In this document: positions 43,134-53,619 of the stretch, in pieces
How positions within the stretch are numbered: the stretch's first letter is position 1
Layout: each line of letters starts with the position of its first letter
Notes under the pieces: model-generated
Told to the model about the DNA's origin: nothing
The model's database searches: none
What the model saw: the letters and a program-made list of their open reading frames with translations, nothing else
Assembly: GCF_017310035.1 (NCBI RefSeq)
Contig: NZ_CP022296.1
Span: forward strand, 2,418,001-2,482,000
DNA: 64,000 nt
Reading direction: 5' to 3'
DNA from: Nocardioides sp. S5
GTDB lineage: Bacteria; Actinomycetota; Actinomycetes; Propionibacteriales; Nocardioidaceae
Made by a program: the position numbers and the translations under genes

Positions 43134-46100
43134 GGCTGCACCACCTCGAAGTGGTCGCGTTCGGCCCGTTCGCGGAGGCGTCCCGCGTCGACTTCGACGC
43201 GCTCTCCGACGCCGGACTGTTCCTGCTGAGCGGTCCCACGGGCGCCGGCAAGTCCAGCATCCTCGACGCTGTCTGCTTCGCGCTCTACGGCGACGTGCCC
43301 GGCGACCGGTCCGCCGCCAAGCGGCTGCGTTCCGACCACGCCGCCGCCGACGTCGCCCCCCGGGTCGTGCTCGAGGCGACGCTGTCGGGTCGCCGCTTCA
43401 GGATCGACCGCTCCCCCGCCTGGACGCGCCCCAAGCGCCGGGGCAAGGGCACCACCACCGAGCAGGCCCGCGTCGTCATCTCAGAGCGCCGGGCAGGCGA
43501 CGACGGGGCCGATGCCTGGCACCCGCTCAGCACCCGCCTCGACGAGACCGGACACCTGGTGACCCGCCTCGTCGGCATGACGCTCCCCCAGTTCTGCCAG
43601 GTCGCACTGCTGCCGCAAGGCAGGTTCCAGGCCTTCCTGCGGGCGCGCTCGGAGGAGCGCCACGCCCTCCTCCAGCAGGTCTTTCAGACCGGACGGTTCG
43701 ACCGCACCGAGCGCTGGTTGCGCGATCGGCGCATCGAGCTGCGCCGCGCCGGCGACCTGCACCACCGCGCGGTCGCGGACCTCGTCAGCCGGGTGAGCGA
43801 GGTCGCCCACCACGAGGCGCCCGCCGACTGGTCGGCCGACCCCACCACGGTCCAGGCCTGGATCCGGGACCTGAGCCAGGCCGCAGTCACTGCGTCCGTC
43901 GAGCAGGCGATCGCAGTGGAGAACGCCTCCGCGGAGGAGGTGGCCGCGTCCCAGGCGTCCGCCGCCGGCATCGAGCTGGCGGGACTCCGCGCGACGTACG
44001 CCGCCGCCCGCCGCGCCCACGCCGCCGTCGAGGCGGCCGCACCGGAGCACGCGAGCCGCAAGCGCCGCGTCGACAAGGCGCAGCGCGCCGGCGCGGTCCG
44101 GCCCCTCCACGACCTTGCGCAGCAGGCACGTCGCGACGTCGACGACCTCGAGCAGCAGTCCGCTGCGGCGCGTGGACGCCTGCGCGCGCTGCTGGAGGAG
44201 GAGTCCCTCGACGACCAGCAGGTCGCGGACCATCGGCGGGCAGCGACCCAGGCCCTGACCGACATCGCCCGCGTCCGTCCCCTCCAGCGCCAGGCCGTGG
44301 ACGTCGCCCGGCACCTGGCCCGGGTGGAGCGGGTGCGTGAGGAGTCTGCGGCCCGGCTACGACAGGTCCAGGAGCGTGCCGACGAGGTGCCCGCCGCGCT
44401 CGAGCAGGCGATCGTGCCGCTGACTGCCGCCCAGGAGTCGGTGGTCACCGCCGAGGCCCTCACCCGTGACCTCGAGGTGCTCCGCGTCCGGGTCCGCGCC
44501 GCTCGTTCGGCGGAGGCGATCGGCGCCCAGCTCGCCACGGCTGGGTTCGCCCTCGCCGAGGCCACCCAGGCCCGACTCCTCGCCCGCGAGACCCTCGTCG
44601 AGCTCCGCGAGCAGCGCCTCGACGGCATGGCTGCCGAGATCGCCGGCAAGCTGGCCGTCGGCGCTTGCTGCCCTGTGTGCGGCTCGGCCGAGCATCCGTC
44701 CCTCGCCTCGCCCGCCCCCGGTGCTCCCGATGAGGCGGCCGAGCGCGAGGTCCGGCGCGAGGTCGACGACCTCGAGGTCGTCGTCGAGGCCCACGCCCAG
44801 CAGGTTCGGGGCCTGGAGTCCCAGCTCGCCGCCGCGCTGGCGGAGTCGGGTGACTCCGTCGAGCAGCTGCTGGTCGAGGAGGAGTCCACGCTGGCGCGCC
44901 TGGACCGTGCGCGTGCCGACGCCGCGCTCCTCCCCTCCCTCCAGGCACGCGTCGACTCCCTGCGTGCCGAGTTGGACGCGCTCGCGGCCGACCGTGACGA
45001 GCTCGTCGCCGCCACCGCGCAGCACGACACGGAGGCCGCAGTCCTGGCCTCCCGGCTCGAGGCGCTGCGGGAGCAGGTCGCCGCCGTCGTGCCTGACGCC
45101 GACGACGCCCGCGAGCAGGGCCAGGTCGACCTCGACGCCCTCACCGCCTTCCACCAGCAGGTGGAGTCGCTGGCCCAGCGCATCTGCGACCTCACCGCCG
45201 AGCTGTCCCGCGCCGACGCCACCGCCACCAGCACGCAGCAGGCGGCCGACGAGCTGGCGGGGCGCGCCGGCTTCGACTCCTCGGCCGCCGCCGCCGCGTC
45301 CTGGCTGTCCGACGACGACGTCGCCGAGCTCCAGCGCCTCATCGAGCGCCACGAGCGCGAGGCGGCCCGGGTCGCCGAGCTCCTGGCCGACGAGGACCTC
45401 GTGCGCTCCGCGACGGCCGACCCGCCCGACCTGGAGGCGCTGGCCCAGGCTCACCACCGCGCCAAGGAGGCGGCCGCCGCGGCACGCCACCGCGACATGA
45501 GCCTGCGCGACCGCGGCCGGCGTCTGCGCGGCCTCGCCGACGAGGTGGAGGCGGCCCTCGCGGCGTGGACCCCCGTGCGCGACGACCTCGAGCTGGTCAC
45601 CGACCTGGCGGCGATGGTCGAGGGCAAGCACCCCGACAACCGTCTCCAGATGCGGCTCTCGGCCTACGTCCTCGCCCACCGCCTCAGCCAGGTCGTCGAG
45701 GCCGCCAACCTCCGGCTCTCCACGATGAGCGACCAGCGCTACTCCCTCGTCCACACCGGGCAGCGCGGGGCGGGTGAGACACGGGGCGGACTGAGCCTGG
45801 TCGTGCGCGACGACTGGACCGGCGACGACCGCGACCCCGCGACGCTGTCCGGGGGTGAGACCTTCGTGGTCTCGCTCGCCCTCGCGCTCGGCCTGGCCGA
45901 CGTGATCACCGAGGAGGCCGGCGGCACCGACCTGGAGACCCTCTTCGTCGACGAGGGCTTCGGCTCGCTCGACTCCGAGACGCTGGAGGACGTCATGGAC
46001 ACCCTCGACACCCTCCGCGACGGCGGTCGGGTGGTCGGCGTGGTCAGCCACGTGCCCGAGCTCCAGACCCGGATCCCCACCCAGCTGCGCGTGCACCGCG

Positions 46101-46138
46101 GCCGCACCGGCAGCCGTACGACGCTTGAGCTGGCCTGA
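43130..46138 (+). CDS. sbcC: SbcC, exonuclease ATPase subunit (Rad50-like)
   Basis: The 1002-aa SMC-like ATPase has an N-terminal Walker A GPTGAGKSS near residue 37, long Ala/Glu/Arg-rich coiled coils on both sides of a zinc hook C514-P-V-C517, and a C-terminal head with LSGGETFVVSLALALGLADV and the Walker B LETLFVDEGFGSLD. It works with SbcD to process hairpins, crossover structures and blocked ends. It is coupled to sbcD by a 4-bp overlap. Cysteine 513 next to the hook is an extra. Confidence 0.95.
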   Translation: MRLHHLEVVAFGPFAEASRVDFDALSDAGLFLLSGPTGAGKSSILDAVCFALYGDVPGDRSAAKRLRSDHAAADVAPRVVLEATLSGRRFRIDRSPAWTRPKRRGKGTTTEQARVVISERRAGDDGADAWHPLSTRLDETGHLVTRLVGMTLPQFCQVALLPQGRFQAFLRARSEERHALLQQVFQTGRFDRTERWLRDRRIELRRAGDLHHRAVADLVSRVSEVAHHEAPADWSADPTTVQAWIRDLSQAAVTASVEQAIAVENASAEEVAASQASAAGIELAGLRATYAAARRAHAAVEAAAPEHASRKRRVDKAQRAGAVRPLHDLAQQARRDVDDLEQQSAAARGRLRALLEEESLDDQQVADHRRAATQALTDIARVRPLQRQAVDVARHLARVERVREESAARLRQVQERADEVPAALEQAIVPLTAAQESVVTAEALTRDLEVLRVRVRAARSAEAIGAQLATAGFALAEATQARLLARETLVELREQRLDGMAAEIAGKLAVGACCPVCGSAEHPSLASPAPGAPDEAAEREVRREVDDLEVVVEAHAQQVRGLESQLAAALAESGDSVEQLLVEEESTLARLDRARADAALLPSLQARVDSLRAELDALAADRDELVAATAQHDTEAAVLASRLEALREQVAAVVPDADDAREQGQVDLDALTAFHQQVESLAQRICDLTAELSRADATATSTQQAADELAGRAGFDSSAAAAASWLSDDDVAELQRLIERHEREAARVAELLADEDLVRSATADPPDLEALAQAHHRAKEAAAAARHRDMSLRDRGRRLRGLADEVEAALAAWTPVRDDLELVTDLAAMVEGKHPDNRLQMRLSAYVLAHRLSQVVEAANLRLSTMSDQRYSLVHTGQRGAGETRGGLSLVVRDDWTGDDRDPATLSGGETFVVSLALALGLADVITEEAGGTDLETLFVDEGFGSLDSETLEDVMDTLDTLRDGGRVVGVVSHVPELQTRIPTQLRVHRGRTGSRTTLELA

Positions 46139-46220
46139 GCCACCCCCACCCGGATCCTGTCAGGACTCGCCCTCCGGAGGTGGTCGTCGCGCCGGTCGGG
46201 GCTCGGATAGGTTCGCTCCC

Positions 46221-47756
46221 ATGAGTGCGCCCGGGCTCGACCCGACCTTCAGCGAACTGCCGCACCGCCGCCTCGGTGACGTCGCCCTGGCCAGGGCCCA
46301 GGAGCTCGGTGCGACCCACGCGGACTTCCGCTTCGAGCGCAACCGCTACCAGTACCTCGGTGCGCGTGACGGCAACCTCCAGACCGCCAGCGATGCCGAG
46401 GACCTCGGGTTCGCGGTCCGTGTGGTCCACGGCGGCGCCTGGGGCTTCGCCTCCGGCGTGGTGCTGACCGACGACGAGGCACGACGGCTGGCCGACACGG
46501 CCGTCGCCGTGGCACGCGTGGCCGCGGCGATGACCACGACCCCCGTCGAGCTGGCCCCCGAGCCGGTGCACGACGACGTCACCTGGATCTCCGGCTACGA
46601 CGTGAACCCGCTCGACGTCCCCACCCGCGAGAAGGCCGACCTGCTCGTCGACTGGACCGAGCGCCTGCGCGCGAGCAGCACGGTCGCCCATGCGACCGCC
46701 TTCCTCCAGCAGGTGCAGGAGAACAAGTACTACGCCGACCTGTCCGGCACCCGCACCACGCAGCAGCGCGTACGCCTCCAGCCGGGCTTCGAGGCCACCG
46801 GCGAGGACGCGGAGACCGGGATCTTCGACTCGATGGCCTCCATCGCCCCGCCGGTCGGCCGCGGCTGGGAGTACCTCTCCGGCGCCCACTGGGACTGGGA
46901 CGCCGAGCTGGCCGAGGTCCCCGACCTTCTTGCCGAGAAGCTCCGGGCACCCAGCGTCGAGGCCGGCTCGTACGACCTCGTGGTCGATCCGTCCAACCTG
47001 TGGCTCACGATCCACGAGTCCATCGGCCACGCGACCGAGCTCGACCGCGCACTGGGCTACGAGGCCAACTACGCCGGCACCTCGTTCGCCACCTACGACA
47101 AGCTCGGGACGCTCCAGTACGGCTCGGAGGTGATGAACGTCCGCGGCGACCGGACCCAGGAGCACGGTCTGGCGACCGTCGGCTACGACGACGAGGGCGT
47201 GCAGACCCAGGCGTGGGACATCGTCCGCGACGGCGTCCTCGTGGGCTACCAGCTCGACCGCGCCATGGCTCACCTCAAGCCCGAGCTCTCGGGGCTCGAC
47301 TCGGGGCAGGGCCGCTCCAACGGCTGCGCCTACGCCGACTCCCCCGGCCACATCCCGATCCAGCGGATGGCCAACGTGTCACTGATGCCGGGCACCGACG
47401 ACCTCACCACCGACGACCTCGTCTCGCGCGTCGAGCGCGGCATCTACGTCGTCGGCGACAAGTCGTGGTCGATCGACATGCAGCGCTTCAACTTCCAGTT
47501 CACCGGCCAGCGGTTCTACAAGATCACCGACGGCCGGCTCGACGGCATGCTCCGCGACGTCGCCTACCAGGCCACGACGACTGACTTCTGGGGCTCCATG
47601 GAGGCGGTCGGCGGGCCGGACACGTGGGTGCTGGGCGGTGCGTTCAACTGTGGCAAGGCCCAGCCCGGCCAGGTGGCGGCAGTGAGCCACGGCTGCCCGT
47701 CGGCACTGTTCCGCGGGGTCAACATCCTGAACACCATCGACGAGGCAGGCCACTGA
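46221..47756 (+). CDS. tldD: TldD-type metalloprotease subunit
   Basis: The 511-aa protein has the zinc-binding HExxxH motif at H265-E266-S-I-G-H270 (IHESIGHATELDRA) and the downstream GIYVVGDKSWSIDM and WVLGGAFNCGKAQPGQ segments typical of TldD. With TldE it forms a heterodimeric protease that degrades unfolded peptides and, in E. coli, matures microcin B17 and degrades CcdA. The ATG lies 7 nt after TAGGTT, suggesting a leaderless start. It shares one base with the tldE start (TGATG). Confidence 0.92.
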   Translation: MSAPGLDPTFSELPHRRLGDVALARAQELGATHADFRFERNRYQYLGARDGNLQTASDAEDLGFAVRVVHGGAWGFASGVVLTDDEARRLADTAVAVARVAAAMTTTPVELAPEPVHDDVTWISGYDVNPLDVPTREKADLLVDWTERLRASSTVAHATAFLQQVQENKYYADLSGTRTTQQRVRLQPGFEATGEDAETGIFDSMASIAPPVGRGWEYLSGAHWDWDAELAEVPDLLAEKLRAPSVEAGSYDLVVDPSNLWLTIHESIGHATELDRALGYEANYAGTSFATYDKLGTLQYGSEVMNVRGDRTQEHGLATVGYDDEGVQTQAWDIVRDGVLVGYQLDRAMAHLKPELSGLDSGQGRSNGCAYADSPGHIPIQRMANVSLMPGTDDLTTDDLVSRVERGIYVVGDKSWSIDMQRFNFQFTGQRFYKITDGRLDGMLRDVAYQATTTDFWGSMEAVGGPDTWVLGGAFNCGKAQPGQVAAVSHGCPSALFRGVNILNTIDEAGH

Positions 47757-49144
47757 TGAGGACCACCGCCCAGGAGCTCGTCGAGCACGCGCTCGCGACC
47801 TCGACCGCCGACGACTGCATCGCCATCGTCCGCGACGTCACCAGCGCCAACCTGCGCTGGGCCAACAACACGCTGACCACCAACGGCGTGATGACCGAGG
47901 TCTCGGTGACCGTGATCAGCTTCGCCTCGGTCGCCGGCGGCATCGCGACCGGCTCGGTCTCCGGCAGCGCCTCCACCACCGACCAGGTCACCGCGCTGGT
48001 GGAGGGGGCCGACGCCGCGGCGCGGGCGGGCTCGCCCGCCGAGGACGCCGGCGAGCTCGTCGCCGACCTGACCTCCCCCCTGTGGGACCTCGAGCCGGAG
48101 ACCACCGACATCGGCGTCTACGACGCCTTCGCACCCGCCCTGGGCGAGGCGTTCCGCGAGGCCAGCGCGGAGGACCGCCTGCTCTACGGCTTCGTCAACC
48201 ACGACGTCGCCACGACCTACCTCGGCTCCACCCGGGGACTGCGGCTGCGCCACGTGCAGCCCACCGGCCACTACGCCTGCACCGGCAAGGACACGTCCCT
48301 GACCCGCAGCGCCTGGACGGGTGGTGCGACCCGCGACTTCCGCGACGTCGATGCAGCCGCGATGGCCGCGACGGTCGCGCAGCGCCTGCGGTGGGCCGAG
48401 CGACGCATCGACCTGCCCGCCGGGCGCTACGACACGATCCTGCCGCCGTCCTCGGTGGCCGACCTGATGATCGACGCCTACTGGGGCGCCGGCGCCCGCG
48501 TGGCCCACGAGGGCGAGTCCGTCTACAGCCGCCGTGGCGGCGGCACCCGCATCGGTGACAAGGTGGCCGCCCCGGGGGTCAGCCTGTTCTCCGACCCCAC
48601 CCACCCCGGGTTGGAGTGTGCGCCGTTCGTCATCGCGGGCGCCTCCGACAACACCGACTCGGTCTTCGACAACGGCCTGCTCCTCGAGCGCACCGACTGG
48701 ATCCGCGACGGGCTCCTCACCGGTCTGCTCCAGACCCGCCACTCGGCCGCCATGACCGGCCAGCCCGTCACCCCCATGATCGACAATCTCGTGCTCGAGG
48801 TCGGCGATGGCGCAGGCACTGTGGACGACATGGTGGCGGGCGTGCGGCGGGGACTGCTGCTCACCTGCCTGTGGTACATCCGCGAGGTCGACCCCCAGAC
48901 CATGCTCCTCACCGGCCTCACCCGCGACGGGGTCTACGTCGTCGAGGACGGCGAGATCGTCGGTGCCGCCAACAACTTCCGCTGGAACGAGAGCCCGATC
49001 GACCTGCTCAACCGCTTCAGCGCCGCCACCGAGTCGAGCCTCAGCTTCAGCCGCGAGTGGGGCGACGACTACTTCTCGCGCACCGCCACCCCGGCCCTGC
49101 GGATCCCGGACTTCAACATGTCGAGCGTGTCGCAGGGCGTCTGA
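47756..49144 (+). CDS. tldE: TldE/PmbA-family metalloprotease subunit
   Basis: The 462-aa partner of TldD lacks the HExxxH motif, as expected for TldE/PmbA, and has the family's barrel-like C-terminus (VGAANNFRWNESPIDLLNRF). In E. coli TldE is structural while TldD holds the zinc. The gene begins inside the tldD stop codon, so the two subunits are cotranslated in equal amounts. Its stop is 2 bp from the stop of the convergent beta-lactamase-fold gene. Confidence 0.9.
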   Translation: MRTTAQELVEHALATSTADDCIAIVRDVTSANLRWANNTLTTNGVMTEVSVTVISFASVAGGIATGSVSGSASTTDQVTALVEGADAAARAGSPAEDAGELVADLTSPLWDLEPETTDIGVYDAFAPALGEAFREASAEDRLLYGFVNHDVATTYLGSTRGLRLRHVQPTGHYACTGKDTSLTRSAWTGGATRDFRDVDAAAMAATVAQRLRWAERRIDLPAGRYDTILPPSSVADLMIDAYWGAGARVAHEGESVYSRRGGGTRIGDKVAAPGVSLFSDPTHPGLECAPFVIAGASDNTDSVFDNGLLLERTDWIRDGLLTGLLQTRHSAAMTGQPVTPMIDNLVLEVGDGAGTVDDMVAGVRRGLLLTCLWYIREVDPQTMLLTGLTRDGVYVVEDGEIVGAANNFRWNESPIDLLNRFSAATESSLSFSREWGDDYFSRTATPALRIPDFNMSSVSQGV

Positions 49145-49146
49145 CG

Positions 49147-50436
49147 TCACCGTCGCGGGTGGCCGCCGGGGATCTCCACCTCGGGGTCGTAGGGCACCCG
49201 GGTGTAGACGAAGGTCGCGCACTCGAGGTTGCGGATCGTGCCGTCGGGACGGCGTACGACGTCGAGCCGCTCGCCGCGGTGGTAGCCCGTGACGCCGACG
49301 AGCATGCCGTCGACGACCTCGAAGCGGTCGGTGACGACGTTTCCGCGCGCCATCGCCCGCAGCTCGAGGCCGTCGTTGTGCCAGCGCACGTCGTACGCCG
49401 TGTTGCCCCAGAACCACACCCCCGGCACGCCCTGCACGGTGCCCGGCAGTGAACGGGTGGGACGCCACGGCGCCGGTCGGGTCTCCTCGGCGTCGGGGTC
49501 GCCCGCGATCAGCGAGACGGCGAGCTCACGCGGGTCGATGCCCGTCGTGGCATTCGTCAGCACGACCGCGCCGATGCCGCTGTCGGGGTCGACGTGCAGC
49601 GCCGCCATGAAGCCCGGCATCGAGCCGTTGTGCCCCACGAGGCGCCCGCCGGGGTGCAGCCCCAGCATCAGACCGAGGCCGTAGTCGTCGGTCACGGGCC
49701 GCTGCATCTCCGCCAGCGACACCTCGGCAAGGACGTCCGGGCGTCCCCCGCCCAGCAGCTGGCCCCAGGTGACGAGGTCGGCCAGGGTCGACCACAGCTG
49801 GCCGGCCGGGGCCATCGCGCCGGTGTCGGTCAGCGGCTCGTGGACCCGGATGCCGGTGAAGTGGTCGACGCTCCATCCCGGCTGCGCGCCCGGACGCGGG
49901 AGGTACGACGTCGCCCGCATGGCCAACGGACGGAGGAGCTTCTCAGCGACGAGCACCCGCCACGGGGCTCCGAGGCGGCGGGCCACCACCTCACCGAGCA
50001 GCCCGTAGCCGAGGTTGGAGTAGTGGAACCACTCCCCCGCACCGGCGACCCGGCCACCGCCGTCGTTGGCGGCGGCGAGCGCGAGGAAGTCGGTGCCGCG
50101 GGTGCGCTCCCACCACGGGCCCCGAGGCTCGCTCTGCATGCCGGACGTGTGCGCCAGCGCATCGCGGAGGGTCACCTCGCCGTAGCCGACGTCTCCGAGG
50201 TGGTCACCCAACCGGTCGTCGAGGTGCAGCACCCCGGCGTCGCGTGCCTGCAGGACCAGCACGGCCGTCATCGTCTTGGTGATGGAGCCGATCCGGTACT
50301 GCCCGTCGAGGCCGGGCGCGTCCCCGGCACCCCCGGCCCACACCGCGCCGTAGCGGTCGAAGACGGCGCCGACCACCGAGGTCAGGCGACCCTCGGCCTG
50401 CGCGACGTCGAGGAGGCGCTGCCGCTGATCGCTCAC
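49147..50436 (-). CDS. Serine beta-lactamase/DD-peptidase-fold hydrolase
   Basis: The product has 429 aa with class C/EstB-like motifs: S-I-T-K (SITKTMTAVLVL, nucleophile Ser near 53), Y-S-N (WFHYSNLGYGLLGE), and H-N-G (LVGHNGSMPGF) as the third motif. A C-terminal lipocalin-like domain follows (about 340-429, AYDVRWHNDG...LVGVTGYHRG). It lacks a signal peptide, so it is probably a cytosolic esterase/peptidase rather than a drug-resistance enzyme. The GTG at 50436 lies 7 nt after TAGGGT, so the frame upstream does not belong to it. Confidence 0.88.
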   Translation of the reverse strand: MSDQRQRLLDVAQAEGRLTSVVGAVFDRYGAVWAGGAGDAPGLDGQYRIGSITKTMTAVLVLQARDAGVLHLDDRLGDHLGDVGYGEVTLRDALAHTSGMQSEPRGPWWERTRGTDFLALAAANDGGGRVAGAGEWFHYSNLGYGLLGEVVARRLGAPWRVLVAEKLLRPLAMRATSYLPRPGAQPGWSVDHFTGIRVHEPLTDTGAMAPAGQLWSTLADLVTWGQLLGGGRPDVLAEVSLAEMQRPVTDDYGLGLMLGLHPGGRLVGHNGSMPGFMAALHVDPDSGIGAVVLTNATTGIDPRELAVSLIAGDPDAEETRPAPWRPTRSLPGTVQGVPGVWFWGNTAYDVRWHNDGLELRAMARGNVVTDRFEVVDGMLVGVTGYHRGERLDVVRRPDGTIRNLECATFVYTRVPYDPEVEIPGGHPRR

Positions 50437-50471
50437 GACGCCGACCCTACGACGTGCGGCTCGCGTCCGGC

Positions 50472-53333
50472 TCAGTCCTGCTCGAACGCCTCCGGCGGCG
50501 GGCAGGCGCACACGAGGTTGCGGTCGCCGTAGGCCTGGTCGATGCGGGCGACGGGCGGCCAGTACTTGTCGGGGTCGATGCCCTGCGGGAAGACCGCGAC
50601 CTCGCGTGAGTAGCTGCGGTCCCACTCCCCGACGAGCGCGCGCGCCGTGTGCGGGGCGTGCCGCAGCGGCGAGTCCTCCGGCGTCCACTCCCCCGCCTCC
50701 ACACGGGCGATCTCGCCGCGGATCGCGATCATCGCGTCGCAGAAGCGGTCGATCTCGGCGAGGTCCTCGGACTCGGTGGGCTCGACCATCAGCGTGCCGG
50801 CGACCGGGAACGACATGGTCGGGGCGTGGAAGCCGTAGTCGACGAGGCGCTTGGCCACGTCGTCCACCGTGACGCCGCTGGCCTTGGTGATGCCGCGCAG
50901 GTCGAGGATGCACTCGTGCGCGACGAGGTCGCCGTGCCCGCGGTAGAGCACAGGGAAGTGGTCGTTCAGCCGGTGCGCGATGTAGTTGGCCGACAGCACG
51001 GCCACGGCCGTCGCACGGGTCAGGCCCTCGGCGCCCATCATCCGGATGTAGGCCCAGGTGATCGGCAGGATGCCGGCCGAGCCGTAGGGCGCCGCGCTGA
51101 TCGGGCCGATGCCCTCGCGCTTGGCTGACTCGGGGTGCCACGCGTGGGAGGGCAGGTAGGGGGCGAGGTGGGCGCGTACGGCGACGGGGCCGACGCCGGG
51201 GCCACCGCCCCCGTGCGGGATGCAGAAGGTCTTGTGGAGGTTGAGGTGCGACACGTCCCCGCCGAACTCGCCGGGCCGCGCGTAGCCGAGCAGGGCGTTG
51301 AGGTTCGCTCCGTCGACGTAGACCTGGCCCCCGTGGTCGTGCACGATCTTGCACAGGTCGGTGATCGAGTCCTCGTAGGCCCCGTGGGTCGAGGGGTAGG
51401 TGACCATGATCGCAGCCAGCGTCTCAGCGTGCTGCTCGCACTTGGCGAGCAGGTCGTCGAGGTCGACCGAACCGTCGTCGGAGGCCTTGACGACCACGAC
51501 CTTCATCCCGGCCATCACCGCCGACGCGGCGTTGGTGCCGTGCGCCGACGACGGGATCAGGCAGATGTTGCGACCGGTGTCACCGTTGGCGAGGTGGTAG
51601 CCGCGGATCGCGAGCAGCCCGGCCAGCTCGCCCTGCGAGCCGGCGTTGGGCTGCACCGAGACCTTGTCGTAGCCGGTGACCTCGGCCAGCCAGCCCTCGA
51701 CGTCGTCGACGAGCTCGCGGTAGCCGGTGGCGTCCTGCGCCGGGGCGAAGGGGTGCAGGTCGGCGAAGCCGGGCAGGCTCACCGGCTCCATCTCGGTCGT
51801 CGCGTTGAGCTTCATCGTGCAGGACCCCAGCGGGATCATGCCGCGGTCCAGCGCGTAGTCGCGCCCCGACAGCCGGGCGAGGTAGCGCAGCATCTGCGTC
51901 TCGCTGTGGTGGGAGTTGAAGACCTCGTGGGTGAGGAACTCGGTGGTGCGGTGCAGGCCGCCCGGCAGCCCCTCGACCGTCTCGTCACCGCTCGCGGCGA
52001 CACCGAAGGCGCGCAGCACGGCGGACACCGTCGACGGGCTGGTGCGCTCCGAGGTGGAGACACCGACGTGGTCGGCGTCGATGAGCCGCAGGTGCAGGCC
52101 CACCGTCCGAGCCGCCGCGACGACCTCGTTGGCCCGGCCCGGCACGGCCACGGTGAGCGTGTCGAACCACGTGTCGTTGACGATCTCGACGCCGCCCGCG
52201 CGCAGGGCACCGGCGATCCGGTCGGCGTGGTCGTGGGTGCGCTGGGCGATCCGGCGCAAACCCTCGGGGCCGTGGTAGACGGCGTACATCGACGCCACGA
52301 CCGCGAGCAGCACCTGGGCGGTGCAGATGTTGGAGGTGGCCTTGTCACGCCGGATGTGCTGCTCACGGGTCTGGAGGGCGAGGCGGTAGGCCCGTCGGCC
52401 CTCGGCGTCGACCGAGACGCCGACAAGGCGCCCGGGCAGGTGGCGCTCGAGACCCGCGGACACGGACATGAAGCCGGCGTGCGGACCGCCGTAGAAGAGG
52501 GGGACGCCGAAGCGCTGCGACGACCCCACGACCACGTCCGCGCCCATGGTCCCGGGCGCCTCGAGCAGGGCCAGCGACAGGATGTCGGCCGCCACCACGG
52601 CCAGGCCGCCACGCTCGTGCACGGCGTCGATCACCGGTCGGGGGTCCACCACCGCGCCGGACGCGCCGGGGTACTGCACGAGGACGCCGCTGACCGGGCC
52701 CTCGGGCAGGCCGTCGGCGAGGTCGGCGACGACGACCTCGATGCCCATCCCCTCAGCGCGGGTCCGCACGACGTCGATGGTCTGCGGAAGGGCGTCGGCG
52801 TCCACGACGAAGGGGCCGGTGGCGTTGCGCTGCGCACGGCGGACGAGCGTCATGGCCTCGGCCGCCGCGGTGCCCTCGTCGAGCAGTGACGCGTTGGCCG
52901 TCGGCAGGCCGGTGAGGTCCGCGACCACGGTCTGGAAGTTGAGCAGTGCCTCGAGGCGCCCCTGGGAGATCTCGGGCTGGTAGGGCGTGTAGGCGGTGTA
53001 CCAGGACGGGTCCTCGAGCACGTTGCGCCGGATCACCGCCGGGGTGATGGTCGCGTGGTAGCCCAGGCCGATCATGGCCTCGGCAGGACGGTTCTGCGAG
53101 GCGAGGGTGCGCAGCGCCCGCGCTGTCGCCTCCTCGTCGAGGGGGTCCGGCAGGCCGAGCGAGGCGGCGGTGCGGATCCCACCGGGGACCGCGGACGTCA
53201 TCAGGGCCTCGAGCGACTCGCGGCCGATGGCCTCGAGCATGTGCGAGACCGCCGTGTCGTCGGGACCGATGTGACGGGCGACGAACTCACCGAGGGAGAT
53301 CGCGTCGCTGGTGGAGGGGGTGGCGTCCGGCAC
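50472..53333 (-). CDS. gcvP: Glycine dehydrogenase (decarboxylating), single-chain P-protein
   Basis: The 953-aa P-protein of the glycine cleavage system decarboxylates glycine and passes the aminomethyl group to lipoyl-GcvH. Both homologous halves are present; the PLP lysine is in [17 protein letters not shown] in the C-terminal half. The GTG at 53333 follows AGGGAG at 5-6 nt; the upstream part of the frame is the riboswitch and not coding. Expression should rise with glycine through the riboswitch at 53385-53505. gcvH is 3 kb away; gcvT is not in the window. Confidence 0.95.
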   Translation of the reverse strand: MPDATPSTSDAISLGEFVARHIGPDDTAVSHMLEAIGRESLEALMTSAVPGGIRTAASLGLPDPLDEEATARALRTLASQNRPAEAMIGLGYHATITPAVIRRNVLEDPSWYTAYTPYQPEISQGRLEALLNFQTVVADLTGLPTANASLLDEGTAAAEAMTLVRRAQRNATGPFVVDADALPQTIDVVRTRAEGMGIEVVVADLADGLPEGPVSGVLVQYPGASGAVVDPRPVIDAVHERGGLAVVAADILSLALLEAPGTMGADVVVGSSQRFGVPLFYGGPHAGFMSVSAGLERHLPGRLVGVSVDAEGRRAYRLALQTREQHIRRDKATSNICTAQVLLAVVASMYAVYHGPEGLRRIAQRTHDHADRIAGALRAGGVEIVNDTWFDTLTVAVPGRANEVVAAARTVGLHLRLIDADHVGVSTSERTSPSTVSAVLRAFGVAASGDETVEGLPGGLHRTTEFLTHEVFNSHHSETQMLRYLARLSGRDYALDRGMIPLGSCTMKLNATTEMEPVSLPGFADLHPFAPAQDATGYRELVDDVEGWLAEVTGYDKVSVQPNAGSQGELAGLLAIRGYHLANGDTGRNICLIPSSAHGTNAASAVMAGMKVVVVKASDDGSVDLDDLLAKCEQHAETLAAIMVTYPSTHGAYEDSITDLCKIVHDHGGQVYVDGANLNALLGYARPGEFGGDVSHLNLHKTFCIPHGGGGPGVGPVAVRAHLAPYLPSHAWHPESAKREGIGPISAAPYGSAGILPITWAYIRMMGAEGLTRATAVAVLSANYIAHRLNDHFPVLYRGHGDLVAHECILDLRGITKASGVTVDDVAKRLVDYGFHAPTMSFPVAGTLMVEPTESEDLAEIDRFCDAMIAIRGEIARVEAGEWTPEDSPLRHAPHTARALVGEWDRSYSREVAVFPQGIDPDKYWPPVARIDQAYGDRNLVCACPPPEAFEQD

Positions 53334-53384
53334 GGGGGCTCCCTGAGGTCGCTTCAGTGGGGCCTCCCCCTCTGTCGGCCCGGT

Positions 53385-53505
53385 GGCCTCCAGAGTGCCA
53401 ACCCGTGCGGTCCGGGTGCCTGAGAGGTTCCGGGGAGGAATTGCCCCTTCGGCGCACACCGGTCGGTCCGTGGACCAGCCGTGGTGACTCTCCCGCACGG
53501 GATGT
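53385..53505 (-). ncRNA. Glycine riboswitch, single aptamer, upstream of gcvP
   Basis: Read on the minus strand, the leader shows the hallmark segments in order: GCGGGAGAG (around 53498-53488), CGCCGAAGGGGCAA (53454-53441), CCTCTCAGGCA (53430-53420), GGACCG and CACTCTGGAG (53398-53389). The strong GCCGAAGGGG and CTCTCAGGC pairs make this certain. Only one aptamer is seen, followed by the ACTCTGGAG ghost-type remainder instead of a second aptamer. It ends 51 bp before the gcvP start, leaving room for a sequestering hairpin. Confidence 0.93.
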
Positions 53506-53516
53506 CGGCGAGCAGC

Positions 53517-53522
53517 AGTCTA
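53517..53522 (-). promoter_or_regulatory. Probable -10 box of the gcvP transcript
   Basis: TAGACT on the minus strand (53522-53517) lies ~12 nt before the first paired bases of the glycine riboswitch, the right distance for a start site at about 53510. No clear -35 hexamer was recognised, which is common in actinobacteria. Confidence 0.5.
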
Positions 53523-53619
53523 ACCCGGTGCACCGACACACCCATGCCGCAGGTGGGCTGGACGAGCGAGGCCGCCCGGAGGTCCGGGCGGCCTAGTCGG
53601 AGGGTCGTGGGGTGCGGGG

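Noticed and set aside
49147..51354. 735-codon reading of the beta-lactamase-fold gene
   Set aside because: The upstream 300 codons are antisense-like Arg/Pro-rich sequence overlapping gcvP in another frame. A -10-like TAGGGT and GTG at 50436 mark the true start.
53334..53498. N-terminal extension of GcvP into its leader
   Set aside because: The bases encode the glycine riboswitch, and a good ribosome binding site precedes GTG 53333.
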